A stretch of 64,000 nt of DNA, taken from positions 1 to 64,000 of the forward strand of contig JAZOQZ010000062.1 in assembly GCA_045656345.1 (NCBI GenBank). The letters are read 5' to 3'. Numbering within the stretch: position 1 is the stretch's first letter; every line of letters begins with the position of its first letter. Under the pieces are notes generated by a model. The model had not been told where the DNA came from and ran no database searches. It saw only the letters and a list, made by a program, of their open reading frames with translations. Shown in pieces: positions 41,132-50,110 of the stretch. A program made the translations under genes and the position numbers. This DNA comes from SIG452 sp045656345. GTDB taxonomy: Bacteria > Bacillota > Clostridia > UMGS1840.

Positions 41132-42238
41132 CTACACACCGTAGGTGATTTCGTAACGGTATTGTTCCACTGCCAGCTTGTAGGACAGTTTTGCGCTTTC
41201 CAATTCGGTCTGGCACTGAAGCAATTCCGTTTGTATGTTCACAAGTTCTAAGTTGGTAATCATACCCATTTCAAATTTGAGCTTTGCGGTGTCGTATTCC
41301 CGCTGTTTCACCATTAATGCCATCTGGGCAATTTCTAAGTTTCCTTTTTTGGTGGCGATATTGTTGTATGCTGCCTGAATAGACAGACCAATCAGTTTGG
41401 AGTTGGAGTTGTAAGTGTATTGACTTTGCAGGTAAGTGCTTTCTGCAGTCTGATAGTCTGCGGTGTTTGCGGCGGTAATTTTCTGAGTGATGGTAAAATA
41501 TAATTCATCCAGTGCCGCCAGTTCCCGCAAGGATATTACATCGTAACGGGTATTCATGGCAGAGGCGATGTCTTCTGTAACGTCGGAATTGTAATCTTCG
41601 TATGTGATTGCATCAGTCAGCGAGAAGGTGCAGGGGCCTTCTATTCCCAATGTGATTTTAAAGTCTTCATTGGCAAGAGCAAGATTGCGCATCGCATCTT
41701 CCAGAGCGTGGGTGGTTCTTTTTACCTGGATTTCTGCATTGGATACTTCCAGCTCGGAAACCATCCCCAGTGAAAACTGTGTGGACACAATCTGAAGATT
41801 ATCGTTTGCCATTTGAACACCGTTTTGGTGAATGAGTACCAGCTGTTCCGCCAGTTTGATATTGAAATATTTTTCAGTCACCTGATAGGAAATGCGGTTG
41901 GTAATCTGCTGAATTTCAGCTTCAGCCATACGGATTTGCATCTCTTGTGCCGCCACGGCATAACCGTTTTTCACATAAATCAGTTCGTTTATGGCAATCG
42001 GAGATTTTTTGGCAGCACGTTGATCGCTTTTTGCCACAGACAGAGATGTTTCTGCCGCTTTCTTTTTAACCTGACATGCCACCAGCTGACCGTTGTTGGA
42101 AAGTGCTGTTTGAATAGCGTCTTCCAATGTGAGGATATACACGGTGGCGTTTGTGGGTTCTTCCGCATAGCAGGGAGTGATAAGTGTCAGCGCTGCTACC
42201 AGAAGGATTGCACAAAGTTTTTCAATCTTTTTTATCAT
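41132..42238 (-). CDS. TolC-family (outer membrane efflux-like) protein
   Basis: Secreted protein of 368 residues: signal peptide (AILLVAALTLITPCYA) then two long alpha-helical repeats of the OEP family (LTLEDAIQTALSNNGQLVACQVKKKAAETS; NYLAEQ-like and LVNIQTELLQCQTELESAKLSYKLAVEQYRYE near the C-terminus). It is shorter than E. coli TolC (471 residues). First gene of a TolC-adaptor-RND operon. In a cell with one membrane its partner would have to be the wall or cell surface; the sequence does not show where it sits. Confidence 0.85.
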   Translation of the reverse strand: MIKKIEKLCAILLVAALTLITPCYAEEPTNATVYILTLEDAIQTALSNNGQLVACQVKKKAAETSLSVAKSDQRAAKKSPIAINELIYVKNGYAVAAQEMQIRMAEAEIQQITNRISYQVTEKYFNIKLAEQLVLIHQNGVQMANDNLQIVSTQFSLGMVSELEVSNAEIQVKRTTHALEDAMRNLALANEDFKITLGIEGPCTFSLTDAITYEDYNSDVTEDIASAMNTRYDVISLRELAALDELYFTITQKITAANTADYQTAESTYLQSQYTYNSNSKLIGLSIQAAYNNIATKKGNLEIAQMALMVKQREYDTAKLKFEMGMITNLELVNIQTELLQCQTELESAKLSYKLAVEQYRYEITYGV

Positions 42239-42267
42239 ACGATACTTCCTTTCTTGTATCCTTTATT

Positions 42268-42288
42268 TACAATGGCTTTGCCATTGTA
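42268..42288. promoter_or_regulatory. Palindromic operator at the efflux operon promoter
   Basis: Perfect inverted repeat TACAATGGC...GCCATTGTA with a 3-bp centre (TTT on the plus strand). It overlaps the -10 box of the efflux promoter and the start-site region. It is not followed by a T-run, so a repressor site is more likely than a terminator. No regulator gene is adjacent. Confidence 0.65.
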
Positions 42289-42312
42289 TCACGGATTTTT
42301 ACGGTTCGTCAA
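42283..42312 (-). promoter_or_regulatory. Promoter of the RND efflux operon
   Basis: Minus strand: TTGACG, 18 nt, TACAAT. The -10 is embedded in the palindrome at 42268-42288. Confidence 0.72.
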
Positions 42313-42412
42313 TTGTTTTCACAAAAATTACATATAAAATATGGAAAATCATCCGTGTTTTTTCTTGTTTTTTATAAAATTTTAAAAAATTAAAAAAAAT
42401 GCAAAAAAAGTA

Positions 42413-42441
42413 TTGACAAATGCAATTTCTTTTGATATAAT
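42413..42441 (+). promoter_or_regulatory. Promoter of tRNA-Val
   Basis: TTGACA, 17 nt, TATAAT: perfect consensus, 32 bp before the tRNA. Confidence 0.9.
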
Positions 42442-42473
42442 ACCCCTTGCTTGATGAGAGCAACCGAAAATTT

Positions 42474-42549
42474 GGGAGCATAGCTCAGCTGGGAGAGCAT
42501 CTGCCTTACAAGCAGAGGGTCATAGGTTCGAGCCCTATTGTTCCCACCA
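42474..42549 (+). tRNA. tRNA-Val (anticodon TAC)
   Basis: 76 nt with encoded CCA. Acceptor stem GGGAGCA/TGTTCCC (one G-T pair), anticodon loop CTTACAA on stem TCTGC/GCAGA, TPsiC loop with GGTTCGAGCC. Reads GUA and other GUN codons. Own promoter and terminator. Confidence 0.96.
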
Positions 42550-42550
42550 C

Positions 42551-42585
42551 AAAAAGTCCGTACACGAATGTGTGCGTACTTTTTT
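42551..42585 (+). terminator. Terminator of tRNA-Val
   Basis: Stem AAAAAGTCCGTACAC with GTGTGCGTACTTTTT (one mismatch, one G-T pair) and T-run. Confidence 0.8.
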
Positions 42586-42620
42586 GTTATCATACGAATG
42601 TATAAAAAAATAAAAAACTA

Positions 42621-42649
42621 TTTACAAAAGAAGAAAAATATGGTATAAT
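42621..42649 (+). promoter_or_regulatory. Promoter of the BspA-like gene
   Basis: TTTACA, 17 nt, TATAAT, 50 bp before the ATG. Confidence 0.8.
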
Positions 42650-42698
42650 AATTCAAATTTTGATTTTTTATCAGAATCAATCAGAAGGAGAAAAAGTT

Positions 42699-45600
42699 AT
42701 GAAAAAGAAGATTTTCGCGTTATTCACAGCGATTGTTCTTTGTGTTACGAGCCTCGGCGTGATGAGTGCATCTGCGGCAACCGTGGCAAGCGGAAATTGC
42801 AGCAGTACTGTAAGCTGGACGCTGGATTCCGAAGGAACCCTGACAGTCAGCGGTACCGGTGCAATGCCTGATTATGAGGCAACCACCTTTCCCTGGTACA
42901 GCCAGAGAAACAGCATTACAAAGGTGGTTATCGGAAATGGAGTGACCACAATCGGTGCTTATGCATTTCGTTCCTGCAAAAGTATTACTGAGGTTTCAGT
43001 TGCAAACAGCGTGCTTTCCATTGGGGAATATGCCTTTGCCAACGATGAAGGACTGACCAAGGTCACCTTGGGCAATAAGCTACAATCCATTGGTAATAAT
43101 GCGTTTTATAACTGTAAAACGCTGGCAAACGTTACCATTCCCGACAGTGTTATCACGTTGGGGAGCGATGTATTTAGTACCTGTCCTGCTCTGACTACCG
43201 TTGTGATTGGAAATGGTGTGGAAGTCATTCCGGAAAATGCGTTCCGCGGCTGCTCTAAGCTGACCAATCTGACCATTGGCTGCGGCGTGTTTGAGATTGC
43301 TGCAAATGCATTCTATAACTGCTCCGCTTTGAAAAACGTTACCTTTATAGGGACCGAATCCCAGTGGAGTAAAATTACCATTGCTGAAAGCGGAAACGAT
43401 GCTTTGAAAAATGTATCCGTGCAGGCGACTGCTCCGGATAACGGATGTGGAGCCAATGCTACCTGGAGCTTTGCTGACGGAACCTTAACCATCAGCGGTT
43501 CGGGTGCGATGGCGAATTATAATGCCTACAATTGTCCTTGGTTGAATTTGAAAAGCGATATTACAAAGATTGTGATTGCAGACGGCATTACCAGTGTGGG
43601 CTCTTATGCCTTTGGTGGTTGCAATAACTTGGGTGAAATTACGTTGCCGGACAGTGTGACCAGAATTGGGGAGCGTTCTTTCAATAATTGCGACAGCCTG
43701 ACGGAGTTTACTGTTTCGGATTCTGTGACCTATATTGGCGATTATGCTTTTGCAAACTGTGATAAACTTGCATCTGTGGATTTAGGTTACGGAGTGGTAA
43801 CCATAGATACATACGCATTTTACAATTGTGATTCTTTAGAAACTGTTAAGATACCCAACAGCGTGACAACTATGGGGTCATTTGCTTTTAGTGCCAGTGG
43901 AGCCTTAAAGGAAGTAATGCTTGGAAGCGGACTCACAACAATCAGCAGTTCTGCTTTTCGTAGTTGTTCCGGGTTGGAAAAGGTGACCATTAGCGGTACT
44001 GTAGCTTCCGTTGGCGAATCCGCTTTTCAGGGATGTTCTGCGTTGAAGGATGTGTATTTCAGAGGAGATGCACAAAAATGGGCGGCTGTGTCCATTGGTT
44101 CCAATAACACAGCTTTAACAAGTGCAACCATCCATTATGCTACAGCGGATATCTGTGGAGAAAATCTGACCTGGAATCTGGACGAAAACGGCACCTTAAC
44201 CGTTACCGGTACCGGCGAAATGTATGACTTTACTGCTTACAATATGCCTTGGTACAGTCAGCGAAACAACGTGAAAAAGGTTGTGATTGCAGACGGTGTG
44301 ACCAATGTAGGAACCTGGGCGTTCTATAATCATTCCAACTTAGAAGAGATTTCTTTCGGCGACACTGTCACCAATATCGGTCTGCGAGCGTTTGCTTCCT
44401 GCAAAAATCTGGTAAGCATCAATTTAGAAGGCAACATCACCACTGTGGGTGACTATGCTTTTGCGAGCTGTGAAGCGGCAAAGGAAATTGTGTTCGGAGA
44501 AAATGTAACAACCGTTGGAAATGATGCTTTTTATAATTGCAAAGGCTTAACGGAATTGACTCTGCCTGCACACATCACCACTTGGGGAGAACGTGCATTT
44601 ACCTCCTGTAGCAATCTTACCAAGGTTACTCTGGAAGATGGCATTGATACGATTGGAACGTCTATGTTCCACGGCTGCAGCAAGCTGGAAACCATCACCA
44701 TTCCCGCAACCGTAACCGTAATCGGTAATGCAGCATTTCGTGATTGTAATGCCCTCAGGGATGTTTATTATCCGGGAACCGAGGAACAATGGAACGCAAT
44801 TACCGTTGGAACTCAGAACACTGCATTGGAGAATGCCACCGTGCATTTTGCATCCGAAGAAGGAATCTGCGGAGATAATTTGATTTGGTATCTGGATACT
44901 GACGGAGTTTTAACCATCAGCGGTATCGGTGCTATGTATGATTACAACGAAGAAGCAACCCCCTGGGCAGAATTTTCGGACAGCATCATTTCTGTTGTGA
45001 TTTCCGAAGGGGTTACCTCCATCGGTGATGGTACATTCTCTGCTTTGGGAAATTTAGAAGCGATTACCATTCCTGCGAGTGTAACAACAATCGGAGAAGC
45101 AGTATTCTTCGGTTGTGATAAATTGGCAGACATTACTGTAGCAGAAGAAAATTCTGCATACTGCGCTGTTGATAATGTATTATTTAACAAAGACCAAACT
45201 ATTCTGATTCAGTATGCAAGCGGAAAAGAAGACACCGCCTACACCATTCCCGACGGAGTTGAAACCGTTGAAAAGGGTGCATTTGCAGCTACTGTTCTTG
45301 AAAGCTTGACGGTGCCCAACAGCGTTACCACCATTAAGGAAAATGCCTTTGCTTCCTGCACTGCATTAACCAATATTTTCTATGACGGCTTCCAATCTGA
45401 TTGGGAACAGATGATTTCTGAATATGCCGGAAATGAAGCACTTGCCAATGCTACTGCACAGTTCTCCTGCTATGAAGGAACCTGCGGCGAAAATGTGACC
45501 TGGCAGTTGGATACCCTGGGAACCTTAACCATCAGCGGTACCGGTGATATGGCAGATTTCGAATCTCGTAAGGCTCCATGGTATAGCTTAAGAAACAATA

Positions 45601-46931
45601 TTCAAAAGGTAATTGTGGAAGATGGAATCACTTCCATCGGAACCTGGGCATTCTACGAATGTGCCAATGTGACCGAGGTTGTTCTCGGAAATGATTTAAC
45701 CGAAATCGGCGACCGTGCCTTTGGTGCTTGTAAGGGAATCAGTGAAATCACACTTCCCGACAGCGTAATTGTAATTGGCGAATTTGCCTTTGCCAACTGC
45801 GAAGGTCTGACCGGTCTGACCTTTAACGAAACCGTGGAAACCATTGGTGCTTCCGCATTTTATAACTGTGTCGGTTTAACCAAACTGACCATTCCTTCCA
45901 GTGTGACCACCCTGGGCGAAAAAGCGTTCCAGAATTGTACTGCGTTAACCGATGTGGTGATTGGTAACGGTATTACCGCAATTGCTCCCTATACCTTCCA
46001 CAACGGCTTCAATCTGGTGAATGTGACAATTCCCGAAACCGTAACCTCCATCGGTGCTTCTGCATTTGACCTTTGCACCAAGCTGAAAACCATTTATTAC
46101 TACGGTACCGAAACCGATTGGTCCAAGATGGAAATTGGTGAGAAAAACGACGGTATTTTAAATGCTTCTATGTATTACTTCTCCGGTATTTGCGGAGATA
46201 ATATGACCTGGAGCGTAACCTCTGACGGAGTTCTTACTTTGGGCGGTACCGGTGATATGTATGATTATACTGCATATACGATGCCCTGGTATGACCATAT
46301 TGAAAATATCCGTGAAGTTATCATAGGCGACGGTATCACCGGCCTTGGCAATTCTGCATTCCAGGGTGCTTTGAATCTGACAGACATCACCTGGAGCGCA
46401 AGCTTAAAAACCATTGGGGAACGTGCTTTCTCCGGCTGCGCAAGCTTAGATGCTGTGGTTCTTCCCGAAACTGTTACCGAAATCAGCGACCACGCATTTG
46501 CATATTGTTCTTCTATGACTGCAATTACCTTCTCTAAAAATGTTGCAACTATCGGTCAGTACGCATTTTATCAGGATTCCAACCTGAAGGATGTGTATTA
46601 TTACGGAGAACAGGAAAACTGGGATGCGATTGCTGTTGGTAATTACAACGATTATTTCAACAGTGCAACCGTTCATTATGTGACCGTCATCAAAACCGAT
46701 GTTTCCGAAGACGGAAAAGCATTCACCGTTAACCTTCTCAATGTGGAAGAAGGGCAGACCGTGATTTTAGCTCTGTATCAGGGCAACAAGCTGGTAGAGG
46801 TGCAGGATGAACCCTATTCGGGAGCTTCTGTTCCCTTTACCACCACCGAAGAGTATTCCAATGCCAAGGTGATGGTTTGGGATTCCATATCCGCTTTAAC
46901 CACAAAATATCAGGTGGAAATTGTAAAATAA
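42699..46931 (+). CDS. BspA-like leucine-rich-repeat surface protein of six modules
   Basis: Secreted protein of 1410 residues with signal peptide (1-27, ending SASAA). Six modules begin at about residues 34, 250, 486, 724, 929 and 1165. Each opens with a CG-N-TW...GTLTISGTG-M-DY...PW motif, continues with several LRR_5 repeats (VTSIGxxAFxxCxxL), and most close with YYGTExxW...NxxLxxATVHY. A C-terminal beta domain (about 1330-1410) follows. BspA proteins mediate adhesion to host or other cells. No LPXTG, SLH or other anchor is visible, so retention is unexplained. The start is fixed by AAGGAG 8 nt upstream. Confidence 0.93.
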   Translation: MKKKIFALFTAIVLCVTSLGVMSASAATVASGNCSSTVSWTLDSEGTLTVSGTGAMPDYEATTFPWYSQRNSITKVVIGNGVTTIGAYAFRSCKSITEVSVANSVLSIGEYAFANDEGLTKVTLGNKLQSIGNNAFYNCKTLANVTIPDSVITLGSDVFSTCPALTTVVIGNGVEVIPENAFRGCSKLTNLTIGCGVFEIAANAFYNCSALKNVTFIGTESQWSKITIAESGNDALKNVSVQATAPDNGCGANATWSFADGTLTISGSGAMANYNAYNCPWLNLKSDITKIVIADGITSVGSYAFGGCNNLGEITLPDSVTRIGERSFNNCDSLTEFTVSDSVTYIGDYAFANCDKLASVDLGYGVVTIDTYAFYNCDSLETVKIPNSVTTMGSFAFSASGALKEVMLGSGLTTISSSAFRSCSGLEKVTISGTVASVGESAFQGCSALKDVYFRGDAQKWAAVSIGSNNTALTSATIHYATADICGENLTWNLDENGTLTVTGTGEMYDFTAYNMPWYSQRNNVKKVVIADGVTNVGTWAFYNHSNLEEISFGDTVTNIGLRAFASCKNLVSINLEGNITTVGDYAFASCEAAKEIVFGENVTTVGNDAFYNCKGLTELTLPAHITTWGERAFTSCSNLTKVTLEDGIDTIGTSMFHGCSKLETITIPATVTVIGNAAFRDCNALRDVYYPGTEEQWNAITVGTQNTALENATVHFASEEGICGDNLIWYLDTDGVLTISGIGAMYDYNEEATPWAEFSDSIISVVISEGVTSIGDGTFSALGNLEAITIPASVTTIGEAVFFGCDKLADITVAEENSAYCAVDNVLFNKDQTILIQYASGKEDTAYTIPDGVETVEKGAFAATVLESLTVPNSVTTIKENAFASCTALTNIFYDGFQSDWEQMISEYAGNEALANATAQFSCYEGTCGENVTWQLDTLGTLTISGTGDMADFESRKAPWYSLRNNIQKVIVEDGITSIGTWAFYECANVTEVVLGNDLTEIGDRAFGACKGISEITLPDSVIVIGEFAFANCEGLTGLTFNETVETIGASAFYNCVGLTKLTIPSSVTTLGEKAFQNCTALTDVVIGNGITAIAPYTFHNGFNLVNVTIPETVTSIGASAFDLCTKLKTIYYYGTETDWSKMEIGEKNDGILNASMYYFSGICGDNMTWSVTSDGVLTLGGTGDMYDYTAYTMPWYDHIENIREVIIGDGITGLGNSAFQGALNLTDITWSASLKTIGERAFSGCASLDAVVLPETVTEISDHAFAYCSSMTAITFSKNVATIGQYAFYQDSNLKDVYYYGEQENWDAIAVGNYNDYFNSATVHYVTVIKTDVSEDGKAFTVNLLNVEEGQTVILALYQGNKLVEVQDEPYSGASVPFTTTEEYSNAKVMVWDSISALTTKYQVEIVK

Positions 46932-46937
46932 TAAAAG

Positions 46938-46970
46938 AAAAATGACTTGCCTCGCGGCAAGTCATTTTCT
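46938..46970 (+). terminator. Terminator of the BspA-like gene
   Basis: Stem AAAATGACTTGCC/GGCAAGTCATTTT, 4-nt loop, T-rich tail. It directly precedes the helicase promoter. Confidence 0.88.
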
Positions 46971-46975
46971 TTTTC

Positions 46976-47004
46976 TTGACATTGGGCGGAAATTTTTGTA
47001 TAAT
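46976..47004 (+). promoter_or_regulatory. Promoter of the DEAD-box helicase gene
   Basis: TTGACA, 17 nt, TATAAT, beginning only six bases after the preceding terminator stem. Confidence 0.88.
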
Positions 47005-47048
47005 AATTAAAATTGTCAGTAATTTATAGATTTTTGAGGAAATATTTT

Positions 47049-48722
47049 ATGGAAGCCTTATTATTTGCAGACCTGCCCATTTCCGATGCCTTAAAACGGG
47101 GAATCGCCCAAATGGGATTTATAAAAACCACACCGATTCAGCAGGAGAGCCTGTTCCCGATTCTGGAAGGGCGTGACCTGGTGGCGCAAGCACCCACGGG
47201 AACGGGAAAGACCTGTGCCTTCGGGGTGCCTGTTTTAGAAAAAATCATTCCCGGTGAGGAAGTGGTGCAAGCGTTGGTGCTTTGTCCCACCCGTGAACTG
47301 GTGATGCAGACCGCGGAAGAATTGGGAAAACTGTCCCGTTACCAAAAGGGGATTCGGATTTCTTCTTTGTATGGTGGTCAGCCCATTGAACGTCAGCTGG
47401 CAGACTTAAAAAAACGTCCCCAAATTATTGTGGCAACTCCGGGCAGACTGATGGATCACTTAAGAAGACGCAGTGTTCGTCTGGTCAATCTTTCCTATTT
47501 AGTGCTGGATGAAGCAGACGAAATGCTGAATATGGGATTTCGTGACGATATCGAAACCATTTTAGAAACTGCACCCAATGAACGTCAGACTGTTCTGTTT
47601 TCTGCAACAATGCCTGCCGAAATCAAAGAAATTGCGCAGAATTATCAGAAAAAAGACCGTGCCTTTGTTAAAATTACAGGGGAAACCCTGACCGTTTCCA
47701 ATGTGGCAGAATATTATCTGGAAGTGAAAGGCCCCAAAAAGCTGGATGCTTTAAGCAGACTTTTGGATTTGCACGGATACGGATTGTCTCTGGTGTTTTG
47801 TAACACCAAGAAAAAAACCTCTGAAATCACCGAGGAACTAATCAGCCGAGGCTATCCTGCGGAAATGCTTCACGGTGATATGAAACAACCCGAGCGTGAC
47901 CGTGTAATGAACCGCTTTAAATCGGGGAAAACCGAAATTCTGGTGGCAACCGATATTGCAGCCCGTGGTATTGACGTGGAAAATGTGGAAGCAGTTTTCA
48001 ATTTTGATGTGCCTCAATTTGAAGAATATTATGTTCACCGAATCGGCAGAACAGGCAGAGCTCAGAAAAAAGGCGTTTCCTACACCTTTGTGGCAGGAAA
48101 GGAAATGTTTAAACTAAAAGACATTATGAAATATACCAAATCCCATATTGAGCCATATAAAACACCCTCTGAATCGGATGTTTTGGAGGCAAGGGTGAAG
48201 AAAACGGTCGGCAAAGCCATCTCTGTGGTTGGTAGTCCCAATTTTGAACGTTATCTTCAGATTACCCAGAATGTTGTGGGAGAAGGAAAGCTGACGGCTT
48301 GTGAATTGTCTGCGGCACTCATTTGTATGTTGACCGAAGAAAAGAAGGCGGAGAAAAAGCCGAAAGAAACCAGAGAAATGAGCAAAAAAACAGGTGCTCA
48401 GCAGGGGATGGCAAGGCTGTTTATCGGTCTTGGTTCCCTGGATAAAATCCGTCCTCGTCATATTGTGGAGTTGATTTCTTCCAATACTCCCGTACAGGGG
48501 AATGAAGTGGGAGCCGTGGATATTTTTGATAAATATTCCTTCTTTGAAATTCCTGCCGAAAAGACAGACGATGTGCTGGAATCCTTAAAAGATTTAACCT
48601 ATCGGGGCAGAGAAGTGTTTGTGGAAAAGGCACAGGCCACTCAGAAAAATCCCAAAGGTTCCAAAAAAGCGGATAAGTCAGGCAAAAAAGAAGCAAAAAA
48701 CCAGCGTGGTTTTCGAAAATAA
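47049..48722 (+). CDS. DEAD-box RNA helicase with DbpA-type RNA-binding domain
   Basis: ATP-dependent RNA helicase of 557 residues. Motifs in order: TPIQQES (Q motif), APTGTGKT (48-55), PTREL, ATPGRLMD, DEADEMLNMGF, SATMP, then ATDIAARGID and HRIGRTGRA. After the two RecA domains comes a helical region and a DbpA-type RRM (GMARLFIGLGSLDKIRPRHIVELI), then a Lys-rich tail. This layout matches CshA/DbpA/DeaD proteins used in ribosome assembly and cold adaptation. The start at 47049 has GAGGA upstream. Single-gene unit. Confidence 0.93.
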   Translation: MEALLFADLPISDALKRGIAQMGFIKTTPIQQESLFPILEGRDLVAQAPTGTGKTCAFGVPVLEKIIPGEEVVQALVLCPTRELVMQTAEELGKLSRYQKGIRISSLYGGQPIERQLADLKKRPQIIVATPGRLMDHLRRRSVRLVNLSYLVLDEADEMLNMGFRDDIETILETAPNERQTVLFSATMPAEIKEIAQNYQKKDRAFVKITGETLTVSNVAEYYLEVKGPKKLDALSRLLDLHGYGLSLVFCNTKKKTSEITEELISRGYPAEMLHGDMKQPERDRVMNRFKSGKTEILVATDIAARGIDVENVEAVFNFDVPQFEEYYVHRIGRTGRAQKKGVSYTFVAGKEMFKLKDIMKYTKSHIEPYKTPSESDVLEARVKKTVGKAISVVGSPNFERYLQITQNVVGEGKLTACELSAALICMLTEEKKAEKKPKETREMSKKTGAQQGMARLFIGLGSLDKIRPRHIVELISSNTPVQGNEVGAVDIFDKYSFFEIPAEKTDDVLESLKDLTYRGREVFVEKAQATQKNPKGSKKADKSGKKEAKNQRGFRK

Positions 48723-48728
48723 TAAAAG

Positions 48729-48757
48729 AAAAAAGCGGTGTTTTCACCGCTTTTTTT
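48729..48757. terminator. Bidirectional terminator
   Basis: Stem AAAAAAGCGGTG/CACCGCTTTTTT with a TTTT loop, between the convergent helicase and alcohol dehydrogenase genes. Confidence 0.9.
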
Positions 48758-48764
48758 GTTTGTA

Positions 48765-49820
48765 TCAGATTTTCACCACAGGTTTAATTAAGTCGGCAGG
48801 CTTGTTTTTCATTAAAAGAAGAGCTTCTTCGATTTTGTCAAACCCCTCAAATACGTGGGTGATCAGTCGGGAAGTATTCAGTTTTCCCGTTGCCAAAAGA
48901 GATGCCATTTTTTCCATTCTCAATCTTCCGCCGGGAGTTAAACCGCCATTGATTTTTTTGTGTCCCATTCCAACTCCCCATTCCACACGTGGGATGGAAA
49001 TGGTGTCTCCGTCTCCCAAATAATTCACATTGCCGATGGCACCGCCGGCACGCAGGATTCGAATCGCCTGGTCAAAGGTATTGTTGTCACCACCGGCAAT
49101 AATCACACGGTCAACCCCTCTGCCACCGGTTTTTTGGAGGATTTGTTCCACAATATCGCCTTCACGGTAGTTGATGATATCAGTAGCGCCGTAGTATTTT
49201 GCCGCTTCCACACAGTTGGGACGAGAACCAACGGCAAAAATGCGGGCAGCTCCTCGTTTGTTGGCGCCTGCCACACTCATCAGTCCCACCGGACCGATAC
49301 CGATGACGCAGACACTGTCACCAAATTCAATATCACAAAGCTCGGCACCGTGGAACCCGGTTACCACCATATCGGGAAGCATACACGCTTCAACCGGATC
49401 CACTCCTTCGGGGAGCAATGCTAAGTTGGCATCCGCTTCATTCACGTGAAAATATTCGGCAAATACGCCGTCTTTGAAGTTGGAAAATTTCCAACCTGAC
49501 AGCATTCCTGTGGAATGCATGGGAACCCCCGCCTGAGAGTAGAGGGTGCCCCAGTCTGGAGTGATGGCAGGAACGATTACTTTGTCTCCGGGTTTGAAAT
49601 CGTGCACCAGTTCTCCCACGGTGTCTACCACACCAACTGCTTCGTGCCCTAAAATCATATTGTGTCGGTCACCGATAGCACCCGACCAGACGGTATGGAT
49701 GTCTGAGGTGCAGGGGGCGATGCAAATGGGGCGTACAATAGCATCCAGAGGTCCGCAAGCTGGTTTTTCCTTATCAATCCAGCCGGTTTCTCCGATTTTT
49801 ATCATAGCATAACCTTTCAT
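48765..49820 (-). CDS. adh: NADP-dependent secondary-alcohol (isopropanol) dehydrogenase
   Basis: Zinc medium-chain dehydrogenase of 351 residues, the exact length of the Clostridium beijerinckii isopropanol dehydrogenase as I remember it and very similar throughout (MKGYAMIKIGETGWIDKE; APCTSDIHTVWSGAIGDRHNMILGHEA; GWKFSNFKDGVFAEYFHV). Catalytic zinc ligands are Cys37, His59 and Asp150. The NADP-binding loop keeps Gly-Ser-Arg-Pro (VGSRP) and the downstream tyrosine (KYYGATDI), indicating NADP(H). It should interconvert acetone/isopropanol and similar secondary alcohols. The start has AAGGAG 8 nt upstream; a longer frame is rejected. Confidence 0.93.
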   Translation of the reverse strand: MKGYAMIKIGETGWIDKEKPACGPLDAIVRPICIAPCTSDIHTVWSGAIGDRHNMILGHEAVGVVDTVGELVHDFKPGDKVIVPAITPDWGTLYSQAGVPMHSTGMLSGWKFSNFKDGVFAEYFHVNEADANLALLPEGVDPVEACMLPDMVVTGFHGAELCDIEFGDSVCVIGIGPVGLMSVAGANKRGAARIFAVGSRPNCVEAAKYYGATDIINYREGDIVEQILQKTGGRGVDRVIIAGGDNNTFDQAIRILRAGGAIGNVNYLGDGDTISIPRVEWGVGMGHKKINGGLTPGGRLRMEKMASLLATGKLNTSRLITHVFEGFDKIEEALLLMKNKPADLIKPVVKI

Positions 49821-49932
49821 TAAAAAAACTCCTTCTGCATTCAGTATTCTTATTCTATTTTCCCCCATATGGAGGGAGTTATACCTTGTTTGGAAAATTT
49901 CGGCGTTTCATCCCCGATTTTTTCAAAAACTA

Positions 49933-49961
49933 TTGACAACCGAGTGCTTTTTTGATATACT
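49933..49961 (+). promoter_or_regulatory. Promoter of the CAT-anticodon tRNA
   Basis: TTGACA, 17 nt, TATACT, 36 bp before the tRNA. Confidence 0.88.
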
Positions 49962-49997
49962 TTTTTGGTATCCTTATGGGAAAACATCCAAACATAA

Positions 49998-50074
49998 GGG
50001 CCTTTAGCTCAGTTGGTTAGAGCTCCCGGCTCATAACCGGTCGGTCCTGGGTTCGAGTCCCCGAAGGCCCACCA
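49998..50074 (+). tRNA. tRNA with anticodon CAT (elongator Met, or Ile2 if lysidine-modified)
   Basis: 77 nt with encoded CCA. Acceptor stem GGGCCTT/AAGGCCC, D-loop AGTTGGTTAGA, anticodon loop CTCATAA on a CCGG/CCGG stem. It lacks the initiator pattern (three G-C pairs next to a mismatched first pair). Elongator Met and isoleucine-2 (modified to read AUA) cannot be separated by eye. Confidence 0.9.
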
Positions 50075-50110
50075 AAAATCGACAAGATTCGTTAGAGTCT
50101 TGTCGATTTT
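50075..50110 (+). terminator. Terminator of the CAT-anticodon tRNA
   Basis: Stem AAAATCGACAAGA/TCTTGTCGATTTT with a 10-nt loop. Confidence 0.82.

Noticed and set aside
42699..46931. Periodic repeats considered as a CRISPR array or satellite DNA
   Set aside because: The periodicity is at protein level (23-residue LRRs and about 230-residue modules), in an intact open frame; the DNA copies are strongly diverged.
49821..49868. Longer N-terminus for the alcohol dehydrogenase
   Set aside because: The ATG at 49820 gives the exact family length and has AAGGAG upstream; the extension has no ribosome site.
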